From contig OX419759.1 in the NCBI GenBank assembly GCA_948567375.1, positions 27,815,493-27,879,492 on the forward strand: a stretch of DNA of 64,000 bases. The letters run 5' to 3'. The translations under genes and the position numbers were made by a program. This DNA is from Lunularia cruciata (Eukaryota > Streptophyta > Marchantiopsida > Lunulariales > Lunulariaceae). Numbering within the stretch: the stretch's first letter is position 1; each line of letters opens with the position of its first letter. Below, in pieces: positions 54,311 to 64,000 of the stretch. The notes beneath the pieces are model-generated. The model saw only the letters and a program-made list of their open reading frames with translations. It was not told where the DNA came from and did no database searches.

Positions 54311-54927
54311 CTTTTATTTTAATTTAAGTTAGTGGATCACTCCTCTTAGAGGAACATGGGCTACTAAGATTGAATAATTTCAAGGGGAGAAAAGTACTAC
54401 AATCAATAAATTGGGAGTGTTTTTAAAGAGAAGATGGGAGAGTATTCTTGGAGGAAAATTTCATACACCTTGTTTTCCATACTTGAATCTATTCTAAATC
54501 AAGATTATGTACATCAAACATGAGCAAGTGAGGATTATAGTGTTTACCATTTTGGAGCATAGTTCATAGACATAATAATGAATTTGCCAAATCTTATGAT
54601 TCTACTCATGGTGATATAGAATGAAGAGTTGGATTTGACAAATTATATTCTATTTTGATGTAATGGATCTAAATATACCAAATCCTTTTCCTTACAACAT
54701 TTAAGTAAAAATCTATTATGTACTTATGCCAAAAGTGATATATAGGCATTTTGTAGTCCATAATTTAGGTGAGGAATATTATCAATGAGTAATAGCTTTG
54801 GGGTCACAATAATGGTATACTTTTCCTTTCTCTTTCTTGGGAACACATTGGGTGCCTAGCTATGAAGTTTGTGGATTAGAGGTCATGCATAGATTTGTCA
54901 CTACTAGTTTGAGCACACATGTTGTAT
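54311..54927. other. Intergenic stretch, nothing recognised
   Basis: No gene or element is apparent. Confidence 0.5.
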
Positions 54928-54931
54928 GATC

Positions 54932-55620
54932 TGTGAGCCGGCCTGTCTCTCACTCAGGATGAACCTCTGATGGCTATTATGGTAGCGCACCATGGACTAA
55001 GAAGGCAAGGAACCCCAACTCCATCATACTCCTCCAAGGCTAACACTCCAAGGCTCAAGACATTGCTCACTAGAGAACTCAATGAGAGAGAGATAGTTGC
55101 AAATGAAAGGATGATGAGTACCTCCTCACCCATTGTTTATATACTTGTGAAATAGTTACGTACCAAAGTTACTATTACCATAATAACTCAAGTTACTAGA
55201 CTAAAAGTCAAGTAAAGTCAAAAAGTAGAAAGGAATATCCATTCACATGGGCATATTCCCCTAAGCATGTGGTCTTATCTTGACCCAACCACTAAGTCAA
55301 GGATTCCTTCACATGGGCTATCCTTGGACTAAAGAAGAATCCAAAACAAAAAGGCTTGCGGGCCCAAGAGTTCTCAACTCTTTCTTCAAAGCCAAACACC
55401 TAGGAATAATACCAAGTAAACACACTAAAATCCAAAATAGTGGTGCTCATCTTTTCTACTTCCTCTAAAGTAAGGTCCCCTCTATCTTAGCTATGACTAA
55501 CTTTAGCTAACCATGACTAATATAGAACCATCTTTTATCTCTATATAAATAATCTCTTAATTACTTGTAATACCAAGCTAAATATCACAATAGCACACAC
55601 ATGCACAAATGGGTGTTACA
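54932..55620 (-). repeat. Solo LTR of gypsy-D
   Basis: 689 bp, nearly identical to the gypsy-D LTRs with a few substitutions and small deletions. Flanking GATC (54928-54931) and AATC (55621-55624) differ at one base. A full copy probably recombined down to one LTR. Confidence 0.92.
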
Positions 55621-57735
55621 AATCAATCTTGGTATGTTAGTCATCACTTCCAACATTAACAAGGAGAAAAACATATCACCCTTAGAAGGAAGGAACCTCA
55701 GCATAACATCTTCACAACCAATCCAAACCAATTGGCATACAAACAAGCATGCAAGCACAGAGAGGATCCAATTACAAGAATTCAATAACAACTCTTTGTG
55801 CTTTTTGTAAAAAATGATCTTTAGAGCCTTCTTGCTCTATCATCAAGCTTATTTTAACATCTATGCCAAGCTTTCTCCAATATGTACTTGAGGTTTCAAC
55901 CAATTTCTAATCCAAGTGGAGAATTCTATCTTTTTGACAAGGAGAACTCTATGCAACTTATATGGATATAACTTTCTTTGTGTGACATGGATGCATAAAT
56001 TCTAAGATTCAATGGAAAGCTTGTGAGATAAGCTTTCCAATGATATGAAAGAAATCATAGTCAAATTAGTATAGCTCTCTTGAAAAAGTCTCAAACTTGG
56101 CCATTTTTTAAAGGTTTTCACCCTAATTTCAAAATCCCTAATTGTGGGTTTGCTCTTGGGTCTTGGCAATTTCTGCCAGATTTCAAGATCAAAGATACAA
56201 GTAGTCTTCAAAGCCACTCTAATAACCTTAAATCTTTAATCATAGACACAAAAATAGGAAAGTTGGCATTTAATAGTGATTGAAGATAGAACTGCTTCTG
56301 TTGAGTTTACAATAATTTTTTTAGTGGAACTTATAGAATCAAATTTCACTCTCTACAGACCCTAAGCTAACAAAGTTTTCCAAAGAAGCTATTTATGCTC
56401 TTTTCTAAATTCTTATGAATTTTGATGGTTCAATCAAATCACAATCCCTAGATATGGATGAATTCCTGATCTAGGCTTACTTGTGAGCTCTATAGACCCA
56501 AACATGCTTGATCCAATACCCTAAATTCCATATTTGAGAAATTCACATGAAACCTTTTCATAGAGGTGCAAGACCTTACCATAAAAAATACAAGAAATTT
56601 TAATAAGGTGATTCAAACCACAACTTAGGAGTGACCAAAATTCCAAACCTAATCATCATCTCATTGCAAACACCTTACTTCCCAAAGCTTCAACTTCAAT
56701 TAACCAAAAATGATTTAATATCAATCAAAACCTAGAATTTATTGCTTTTAATCTTATAAGCACTCTATCTAGTCTTCAATTCCACTTATAGATTACAAAG
56801 ATATTTCACAAAGCTATCTAAATGATCTATTTTGTGCTCTTGGGTATGAATTCTACACCCTTTGATTCAATTGATCACATATCTCACAAAATTTGCTCAA
56901 ATCATTTGCTTTCTATCTTTAAATTGTTGCTTTTCATCTCTTATTTCCAATCGGGGTCCTCTCTCCTTGAATGCTCTGCCCAAACTCCTTTGATGGTTGA
57001 AAATTCCAGACTTCTTCTCTTGGGACCCAATCACTTGCACTTTTGTTTAATTTAATTTCTTCACTTTTTTACAAATAGATCCCACATTTTCACCTTGAAG
57101 CTCATAAGAAAAATTAAGTCATATATTCTCCATCTATAAGAGCATATATATTCTCAAATCCTAGACTTTCTCATAAGTAAGCATTGGAAGGATGACAAGA
57201 TTTGGGTTTTCCATCACCAATTCTATGAATGTCGCCCCAAAATGTGCCACCATCCAATCCCATAAGCCTACATGGTGTAGAATCTGATGCCTAATGAGAA
57301 AAGGTTTTAGGAGCTACAGATTGATAACATGGGACATATGCTGTTCAAACGCTCTAATGCTTTTGTTCTACTACAACTCCCACTGCCAATGTCCTTTTCA
57401 CGCTGGAGACTCCTCAAACTAAAACACACCTTTCTCTCAACTCCCCACCACCTATGTACATCAAAGCCTTGAAAAAGATAAGATTCCACTCCACATGACC
57501 AACCATTTAAATGCACATAGATTTCTCACATAGTAGTAGCTCAACCGTGGGATCTGTCATACAACATACTCCATCTTTATGGAGATAAACCACACTAGTT
57601 TACTTTTTCATGGGCTATGCAAATCACAACATGAAAATGGTAGTCCTAGTTGTCAGTGCACTTCTTGAATGATCATATTAACCCTCTATTGAAGTAGGAA
57701 GTATTGATTGAATGTTTGCTACGTATACAAATCAT
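55621..57735. other. AT-rich intergenic stretch
   Basis: No domain recognised. Short frames only. Confidence 0.5.
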
Positions 57736-58192
57736 GGAGCCATAGTTGAGAGGTTTGATGCAAGGAATGCAAGGGATGTTGAACAAGTTTTTGGAGATGA
57801 AGATGACCATGGAGGCATTACAAAGTCAAATATGTACCTTTAGGAATGATCATGTAATGCAAGAAGAGGAATCATCCCAAAACACAATAATAATGGCTAA
57901 AGTACCTAGAGAGTCACTCATGCGAATGACATTAACCTTAATTAACAATGAAACCACATTGCTACTACAAATGAAGAAGACTTGCAACATTAAGCCTTAT
58001 ATGGAACATTGTTCCATGGGAATAATGGAAAATTGGATCTCAAGAATAAATTGATACTTTATATTATTCATAATTGATATCATTGATAATTTTATATGCA
58101 TGTTTGCATGTGGGTATATGATTGATAAAGCACTTATGGTATGATATTTGGGAATAATCAATGTTGGTAGAAGAAAGAGAGATCACTTGGAT
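57736..58192 (+). pseudogene. Possible gag N-terminal remnant of another gypsy element
   Basis: The frame 57746-58054 encodes LMQGMQGMLNKFLEMKMTME, then EALQSQICTFRNDHVMQEEE, a coiled-coil-like start as in many gypsy Gag proteins. It lies upstream of a solo gypsy-D LTR beyond which gag and protease remnants occur. The link is inference. Confidence 0.3.
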
Positions 58193-59023
58193 TGTGAGCC
58201 GGCCTGTCTTTCACTCAAGATGAACCTTTGATGGCTATTATGATAGCACACCATGGACTAAGAAGGCAAAGAACCCCAACTCCATCATACTCCTCCAAGG
58301 CTAACACTCCAAGACTCAAGACATTACTTGCTAGAGAACTCAATGAGAGAGATAGTTGCAAATGAAAGGATGATGAGTATCTCCTCACTCCTTGTTTATA
58401 TACTTGTGAAATTGTTATGCACCAAAGTTACTAATTACTGGAGTAACTCAAGTTACTAGGCTAAAAGTCACGTAAAGTCAAAAAGCTAAACAAATATCCA
58501 TACTCATGGGAATATCTTATTGAACATGTGATCTTATCTTGACCCAAGCACTAAGTCAAAGATCATTCACATGGGCTATCCTTGGACTATAGAAGAATCC
58601 AAAAAAAAAGTTAGTTCAAGAGGCCAAGAGTTCTCAACTTTTTCCTCAAAGTAAAACACCTAGGAATCATACCAAGTCAAAACACTAAAATCCAAAATAG
58701 TGATGTTCATCTTTCCACTTCCTCTAAAGTAAGGTCCCCTTTATCTTAGCTATGACTAACTTTAGCTAAGAGTTCTCAACTCTTTCCTCAAAGTAAAACA
58801 CCTAGGAATAATACCAAGTCAATACACTAGAATCCAAAATAGTGGTGCTCATCTTTTTGCTTCCTCTAAAGTAAGTTCCACTCTATCTTAGCTATGACTA
58901 ACTTTAGCTAATCATGATTAATGTAGAACCATCCTTTATCTCAATATAAATAATATCTCTCAAGTATTTGTAATACCAAGCTAAATATCATAATACCACA
59001 CACATGCACAAATGGGTGTTACA
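58193..59023 (-). repeat. Old solo LTR of gypsy-D family with internal duplication
   Basis: 831 bp, more diverged than 54932-55620. A segment of about 140 bp (agagttctcaact to tttagcta) is duplicated in tandem at about 58625-58910, which explains the extra length. No clear target duplication (GGAT left, AGAC right). Confidence 0.88.
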
Positions 59024-59932
59024 AGACGGTGATGCAAGAAAGGCTACTAAAGAATTTCTAATTTGTCGATTTTGTACAAATAGTTTGAACCCAACCATGG
59101 GAGTTGAAGCAAAAGAAAAAATGCAAGAATATATGGAAATATTTCTTGATCTACAGGTTGCAATAACAAGTACAATCCCAATAGAAGCTCTTGACAATTT
59201 CAAATGAGATTTAAAAGAGAAAATTTGCCAAGAGGTAATGGCACAAAATCCTTGCACCATTTTTGAAGCCACCATGTTTGCTTACAAGAATAACAAGAGC
59301 ACTTGGAAGAGATGAAGTCCCAACACATCATTATTGGGTTAAAATATTGCATTTTGGTGAACCAATTATTATAGAATTGGGCAACATTCATTTCCAAGAC
59401 TAAGAGCACAACAACTTCGAGGAGAATGGGGATGGACTGAAGAAAGGAGAGATGGAGTCCCATGAAAAGAAGGGCTCAAGCAAAACATCAAAGTTGTTAC
59501 GATTCCGGTTGAGTTGGGCACATAGCCATCAATTGTCACACCCACCTTCGTAGAGGCCTTAAGCCTCCATATAGGCAATCTTTGAACAACTTGGAGAGAC
59601 AAATCAAAGAAAAGGATGTTGAAATCATATTCAAAAAAAAAGATTACTAGTACCTCACTGCCTTATTGGCTCAATAGAGAGGTGTTAAAGTAGAGGGAGG
59701 AAGAGACAAGTGCACAGAGATTGAGGAAGACAAACACACTAATTTTTATAAATAGAGTATTAGAAGATAATCAAATGAGAGTATTGATAGACTTTGGAAT
59801 AATAGAAAATTTCTTATCTTGCTCTATTGCAATAAGGTTGGGGATGGAACTAGAGAAGGATGCAAATGAAGAAGTAGAGTTATCTCATGTTTAAATGGAG
59901 AAAATTGAGTCATTACCTAGAAAGGTAGCACT
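59024..59932 (+). pseudogene. Gypsy gag and protease remnant, target of A2
   Basis: A zinc-knuckle remnant reads CYDSG, stop, VGHIAINC at about 59493-59534 (second Cys now Ser). A protease remnant reads RVLIDFGIIENFLSCSIAIRLG at about 59779-59844, with Asp-Phe-Gly where Asp-Ser-Gly is usual. Upstream, the frame contains EAKEKMQEYMEIFLDLQVA. It belongs to a fourth Ty3/gypsy family not otherwise present in the window. Confidence 0.6.
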
Positions 59933-59937
59933 CTCTA

Positions 59938-60360
59938 TGTAACAATATGGAGTTTAGTGACGAAGTTAGTCGGGCTTACGAAGTAGAGAATAAGACAAAA
60001 TAGCCTAGAATATTCTAGAAGCATCTAAGAAGCTTCTTAGGAAGCTTCCCAACTAGTTAACTTGCGCCCTAAGCAGGTAGCTTCTAGAAGGAAGCTTCTA
60101 GAAGCTTCTAACTAGCTTAGCTTGCACGCCAAGTAAGCGGCTTCTAGAAGGAAGCTTCTTGAGAAGCTTCCTAGTTAACTTGGCTTGCACTCCAAGAAAG
60201 TGGCTCAAGGAAACTTCTTGAGAAGCTTCAAGGGTCTTGTATGCTACCTATAAATACCAAGGCCGAAGCTCATGCTAGGCATTCGGAGTTTTCTCTCATT
60301 CAAGTGTCCCAATGTGAGCTTCCATTCTCCTATTTCTCTCCTCGGTTTCGGTCTTTTACA
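59938..60360 (+). repeat. Gypsy-A2 5' LTR
   Basis: 423 bp, TGTAA to TTACA. The four-unit heat-shock-element site is at 60091-60108 and the TATAAATA box at 60249-60256. Confidence 0.95.
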
Positions 60361-60361
60361 T

Positions 60362-60373
60362 TGGTATCAGAGC
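60362..60373 (+). other. Primer binding site (initiator tRNA-Met), A2
   Basis: TGGTATCAGAGC one base after the LTR end. Confidence 0.92.
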
Positions 60374-60382
60374 GGGAATGGG

Positions 60383-60598
60383 ATGGATGGAATTTATGGA
60401 CCACCAAATCCACTTCCGCCAAACCATTGGGACTTTCATGTCCAGATATTACCAAAGCATCGTTTCACACAATTCATCACCTCACGCTTTGGGCAGGATT
60501 TTCTACATATGATCACCGTGTCAGAGGAACCCTTGATACTTCCAGTTGTAACTTATGGAGAACGGTGGACGTGTTGTATCTACGTGTTAATCAACTAG
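60383..60598 (+). CDS. 71-codon leader ORF of gypsy-A (copy A2)
   Basis: Same frame and length as in A1 (4170-4385) and A3. The product begins MDGIYGPPNPLPPNHWDF and ends CCIYVLIN. It stops 33 nt before the gag start at 60632. Function unknown. Confidence 0.4.
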   Translation: MDGIYGPPNPLPPNHWDFHVQILPKHRFTQFITSRFGQDFLHMITVSEEPLILPVVTYGERWTCCIYVLIN

Positions 60599-60631
60599 AT
60601 AAATTGCAGGTAGTGGAATAGAGTAGTAGCG

Positions 60632-61531
60632 ATGGCGGCAATACCGGATGTTATCCTTGTAATGCAACAACAAATCAAGCATCTTACTCGATTGTTGGAT
60701 GAACGAGACCAGCAACGACGAGAACAGATAGACAGAGCGCCAGTTCGAGATGGAGAAGATCGCATTCGATTTCCGAAACCCAAGGTGTTTGAAGGCAAGA
60801 ATCTTCCAGGCACAGTGGAGAATTTTGTGTTTGACTGTGAACGTTACTTTGAAGCCACAAATCTTCAAGACGAGCGGAAACAAATTCTCTTGGCTTCTAG
60901 CCAATTGGATGGAGTGGCAAAACTTTGGTGGCAATTCCGAGTAGAAAGAGCTGAACGACAAATTGTTACACCAATTTTTACATGGGCAGAATTCAAGGAT
61001 GCAATACTTGGTCGATTTCAGACTATAAATGCCACCCAAGCTGCATGAGATAAATTGGCGGAGTTGAGGCAGATTGGCTCAGTGAGAAGCTACATCACAC
61101 AATTTCAGAATATCATCATGCAAATTCCAGATATCCAAGAAGGTGAAGTTCTGGATCGATTTGTGCGAGGATTGAAGTCACAAACCAGATTGGAGGTGAC
61201 CATGCGAGAGCCATAGAATGTAGAACAAGCCATGCAATTGGCTGAGCGTTTTGATTCCTTAGTTGCGACAACTTGGTCTCGACCTCGACCTACACAAAAC
61301 CCACCAGTACCACGAGTGGAAGAACCGGTACCAATGGAGATTGATGCTATCCAACGAAGACCACTTGGCACAGCAGATAGAGAAAGATTACGACAAAATG
61401 GAGGTTGTTTTTATTGTCGCCAGTTGGGGCATCGCATTGCTGAATGTCCACTCAAGAATGGACGACCTCGACAAGTTGCCCAAGTGGAGGTTGTGGAGCG
61501 GAATGATCAGGGAAACGAGGAATCCCAGTAG
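60632..61531 (+). pseudogene. Gypsy-A2 gag, two internal stops
   Basis: Starts MAAIPDVILVMQQQIKHLTR. A coiled-coil-like N-terminus (DERDQQRREQIDRA) precedes the capsid domain (VENFVFDCERYFEATNLQDE, LDGVAKLWWQFRVERAERQ, FKDAILGRFQTINATQ). After a TGA (61046-61048) the frame continues with RQIGSVRSYITQFQNIIMQI and, after a TAG (about 61214), QAMQLAERFDSLVATTW. The zinc knuckle CFYCRQLGHRIAEC is perfect (61411-61452). The frame ends at TAG 61529-61531, inside the frameshift stem. The two stops are the only breaks I see. Confidence 0.85.
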
Positions 61532-61555
61532 GAGATTTCGAGCCGCCTACTGGGA
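61510..61555 (+). promoter_or_regulatory. Candidate -1 ribosomal frameshift signal, A2
   Basis: Slippery GGGAAAC (61510-61516), six-base spacer, then a perfect 10-bp stem 61523-61532 with 61546-61555 and a 13-nt loop. The gag stop lies in the stem. After a -1 slip the next codon starts at 61516, and that frame is open into protease and RT to 62892. Confidence 0.7.
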
Positions 61556-62892
61556 GCTTGATTAGTTCCAATGGGATTGAAGGCTCGACCTATGCAAGTT
61601 TGCTTCACTTGCAAGGTATGATATCTAATCGGAGTTGTAGAATTTTGGTTGATTCTGGAAGTTCAGAGAATTGCATGTCTATGCAAGTAGCAAAGGAATT
61701 GGGTATTCCTGTCAAGCCAGTGATTGGAAGTAGTTTGATGATGGCGGATGGTAGAAAGGATTCTGCATTCTGCACCTTGCATCCTGTTACCTTCAAGATT
61801 GGGAAGGAGTATTTGGAGTGTATGAGGTTTGTAGTGGCACCTCTACACTATGATATCATTCTGGGTCTACCTTGGCTTGAATGTCATAAGGTTCAATTTG
61901 ATTGGACCCGACACCAAATTCAAGTACAACACCAAGGTAGGAATTTCCGATTAGGTTGTCTGGCACCTCTGAGTAAGACACATAAGAATAGTCAGTCCCA
62001 AGATGGGAAGTTTGTCGAGAAGGTAGCCATAGAGCAAATCTGGAAGGGAGATGAGTCCCAAGATGGGAAGTTTGCCAGGAAGGCAACCATGGAGCAAGCT
62101 CGGAAGAGAGATGAGTCCCTAGAAGGGAAGTTTGTTAATGAAGCAGCCATAGAGCAAGCTTTGGAGGAAGATAAGTATGTATTCGCAGTGTGGATCAAGC
62201 CGATTGCACAAGAACAATCTGAGGAGGGCCAAGTGCCGCATCAAGCAACGGTTGATCGGATAGTTCAAGAGTTTGCAGATGTGTTTTCGGATGATCTACC
62301 AAAGGGATTACTCTCTGATCGAGGTATGCCTTTCAAGATCAAGTTATTGCCAGGGAGTACTCCAGTGAGTAGACCAATCTATCGGCTCTTACCAAAGGAG
62401 TTGGAGGAGTTGCGAACAACACTTACAGAGTTGTTGGAGAAGGATTTCATACGACATAATACCTCCCCTTGGGGAGCACCGGTACTATTTGTTCCAAAGA
62501 AGGATGGAGGACTTCGTTTCTGTATTGATTACCATGGGCTCAATAAGAAAACCGTGAAGAATGCATATCCCTTGCCTCGGATCGATGACTTGCTTGATCA
62601 ATTAAGTGGAGCACGATACTTTTCCAAGCTAGATCTTTGTAGCGGCTATTGGCAAATTCCTATTGAAGGAGAGGACGTGAAAAAGACTGCCTTTCGTACA
62701 AGGTATGGACATTTTGAGTGGAGAGTTCTACCTTTCGGACTCACTAATGCTCCAGCAGTCTTCATGGATCAGATGCATCGGGTGTTGGAGTGGCTATTGG
62801 ATCAGTCTGTGGTAGTGTTCTTAGATGATATCTTAATCTATAGTAAGACAAAGGCAGAACACATGAATCATGTGCAAGAAGTCCTAAGATGA
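61516..62892 (+). CDS. Gypsy-A2 pol: protease, linker repeats and reverse transcriptase (ends at a stop)
   Basis: The frame after the -1 slip is open for about 459 codons. Protease: [20 protein letters not shown] and [14 protein letters not shown]. The three-fold linker repeat is at 61996-62175. [78 protein letters not shown] and active site [13 protein letters not shown] (62812-62850; FLDD). The frame ends at TGA (62890-62892), where A1 reads a CGA-like position, so CpG decay is likely. Active-site residues of both enzymes are present, but the stop ends RT before the connection domain. Confidence 0.88.
   Translation, partial: RGIPVGDFEPPTGSLISSNGIEGSTYASLLHLQGMISNRSCRILVDSGSSENCMSMQVAKELGIPVKPVIGSSLMMADGRKDSAFCTLHPVTFKIGKEYLECMRFVVAPLHYDIILGLPWLECHKVQFDWTRHQIQVQHQGRNFRLGCLAPLSKTHKNSQSQDGKFVEKVAIEQIWKGDESQDGKFARKATMEQARKRDESLEGKFVNEAAIEQALEEDKYVFAVWIKPIAQEQSEEGQVPHQATVDRIVQEFADVFSDDLPKGLLSDRGMPFKIKLLPGSTPVSRPIYRLLPKELEELRTTLTELLEKDFIRHNTSPWGAPVLFVPKKDGGLRFCIDYHGLNKKTVKNAYPLPRIDDLLDQLSGARYFSKLDLCSGYWQIPIEGEDVKKTAFRTRYGHFEWRVLPFGLTNAPAVFMDQMHRVLEWLLDQSVVVFLDDILIYSKTKAEHMNHVQEVLR
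61996..62175 (+). repeat. Three 60-bp in-frame repeats in pol linker, A2
   Basis: Units at 61996, 62056 and 62116, each 20 codons: [39 protein letters not shown]. They lie between protease and RT. Confidence 0.9.
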
Positions 62893-63609
62893 TTACGACA
62901 GTGGAAATTTTACTGCAAGAAGTCAAAGTGTGCTTTTTGGTAGAAGGAGGTTACCTTCTTGGGTCATAAGATCTCATCAGAGGGGATCAAGATAGAAGAA
63001 GAGAAGATCAAGGCCATTACTGATTGGCCTACCCCGAAGGATGCTACCGAAGTACGAGCGTTCAACTGATTGGCCAGTTTTTACCGACGGTTCATCCACT
63101 ACTATGCTCACATGGCTGCACCATTGACTGACCTCTTGGGAAAGAACTCGAGCTTCCAATGGACCACCAAGCATGAAGAAGCATTCCAGAAGTTAAAGCA
63201 TATGGTGTCTTCAAGACCCATTCTTCAACCATATGATCCTCAACTACCTTGTGTGGTTGATTTTGATGCTTCTAACTTTGCAATTGGAGCTGTGTTGCAA
63301 CAAGAATATCCAGATGGACTACATCCTATTGCCTTTGTGTCTCGCCGACTAAATACAGCTGAAAGAAATTACTCTGCTCGAGATTGGGAACAACTTGCAA
63401 TGGTATATGCCACCAAGGTATGGAGGCATTATCTCTTGGGGAAACAAGTGATCATGCGAACTGATCACAAGCCATTGTTGCAGACCTTACACCTAGAGCA
63501 CATGAAGAGTCGACATCATCGATGGGAAGAGCAACTCCAATTGTTCGACATCAAACTTGAGTACAAACCAGGTTGGTTCCATGTCATCCCTGATGCTCTA
63601 TCACGATGA
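62893..63609 (+). pseudogene. Gypsy-A2 RT connection and RNase H
   Basis: Continues RT with WKFYCKKSKCAF, a TAG at about 62941, then GHKISSEGIKIEEEK. From 63070 it is open: MASFYRRFIHYYAHMAAPLTD, RNase H blocks VVDFDASNFAIGAVLQQEYP, FVSRRLNTAERNYSARD and MRTDHKPLLQTLHLEHM, then FHVIPDALSR. TGA ends it at 63607-63609. Catalytic Asp residues are intact. Confidence 0.85.
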
Positions 63610-63615
63610 CCTGAT

Positions 63616-64000
63616 TTGAAGTCTCTTCCTCTCATCGCGGCAGCAATTACGACGGTGTCAATTGATCCCAAGGTTCATAACGAGTTTCGGTTAGCCCTAC
63701 AGCAAGATCCCTTCTTCCAAATGGTACACGGTCGTCTAATAGCACGCGACAAGGAGTACAACACCTTCTCCTTCAAGGAAGGCCTTTTATTCCATGCAGA
63801 CCAGATCTATGTTCCAACCAAAGGTGATCTTCGACTTGTGCGCCTTCAAGAAGCCCATGATTTACCAATAGCTGGTCACATGGGAGTGGACAAGACCTTG
63901 GGCACCCTCCAACGCCAATGGTGGTGGCCCAACATGACACGAGATGTTTGAGACTTTGTCCGATCATGTGAGAGTTGCCAACGGAACAAGGCCAGCAACC
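63616..64000 (+). pseudogene. Gypsy-A2 integrase N-terminus, cut by window end
   Basis: MKSLPLIAAAITTVSIDPKV, then LRLVRLQEAHDLPIAGHMGV and DKTLGTLQRQWWWPNMTRDV: His residues of the zinc-binding domain. After a TGA (63949-63951) the frame continues with DFVRSCESCQRN, giving the two Cys. It preserves the undisturbed gypsy-D target site (GGGC within cttgggcaccc). Confidence 0.85.

Larger units (their letters stand above)
59938..64000 (+). mobile_element. Gypsy-A copy A2, chromovirus, truncated by window end
   Basis: 5' LTR, primer site, leader ORF, gag, protease, RT, RNase H and the beginning of integrase run to the right edge. It has the longest open frames of the gypsy-A copies, so it is the best reference for the family. 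The preceding five bases are CTCTA (59933-59937), the same as the A1 target site. The matching right copy lies outside the window. Confidence 0.93.

Noticed and set aside
61538-61561. Possible pseudoknot: loop bases TCGAGC could pair with GCTTGA just after the stem
   Set aside because: No bases would be left to cross the 10-bp stem, which is sterically unlikely. Only the simple stem-loop is claimed.

Overview
This window looks like intergenic, repeat-dominated nuclear DNA of a land plant with a large genome. The evidence is AT-rich sequence, nested Ty1/copia and Ty3/gypsy LTR retrotransposons, initiator-Met and Asp-type primer binding sites, and no intact host gene. A gymnosperm or other non-flowering lineage is my guess only. 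No rRNA, tRNA, CRISPR array or bacterial feature was seen.

Layout, oldest to youngest on the left half. A decayed Ty1/copia element (1-3705, resuming at 32721 with its polypurine tract and 3' LTR start near 32859) was split by a large unusual Ty3/gypsy element, here 'gypsy-B' (17232-32720, + strand). A chromovirus, 'gypsy-A', inserted twice: copy A1 (3711-17224, +, target duplication CTCTA) next to the left end of gypsy-B, and copy A3 (25718-31363, -, target duplication TGGAT) inside the gypsy-B integrase. A very young third element, 'gypsy-D' (7698-15529, -, 4-bp duplication GGGC), sits inside the A1 integrase. A third gypsy-A copy, A2 (59938 to the window end, +), lies in a decayed gag/protease remnant on the right.

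The most exciting content is gypsy-B. Between its protease and reverse transcriptase it carries a C5-cytosine DNA methyltransferase domain (about 21870-22830) with motifs I, IV (Pro-Cys-Gln), VI (Glu-Asn), VIII and IX/X in linear DNMT3-like order. At the end of the polyprotein, after integrase, it carries a complete C4HC3 PHD finger (31758-31892). A retroelement with both a DNA-methylation writer and a chromatin-reader domain could mark or find its own chromatin. This copy is dead (frameshifts, TAG stops, mutated RT, RNase H and integrase acids), but the architecture is readable.

Gypsy-A is notable for three things. Its LTRs have a dense array of perfect heat-shock elements ahead of a TATA box. 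A 71-codon leader ORF of identical length lies between primer site and gag in all three copies. Gag and pol are in different frames, joined by a slippery GGGAAAC heptamer plus a 10-bp stem six bases downstream, which is a candidate -1 frameshift signal. Its polyprotein ends in a chromodomain. Gypsy-D has a nearly intact gag-pol broken by one TAG, LTRs that differ at only about two positions, and an extra ORF upstream of gag with its own zinc knuckle.

The middle (about 33200-54930) is AT-rich intergenic DNA with two solo LTRs (34520-35063 of gypsy-B, 37583-38030 of a gypsy-A relative), local tandem duplications, microsatellites, and an inverted pair of unrecognised LTR-like repeats. The right part has two solo gypsy-D LTRs (54932-55620 and 58193-59023).
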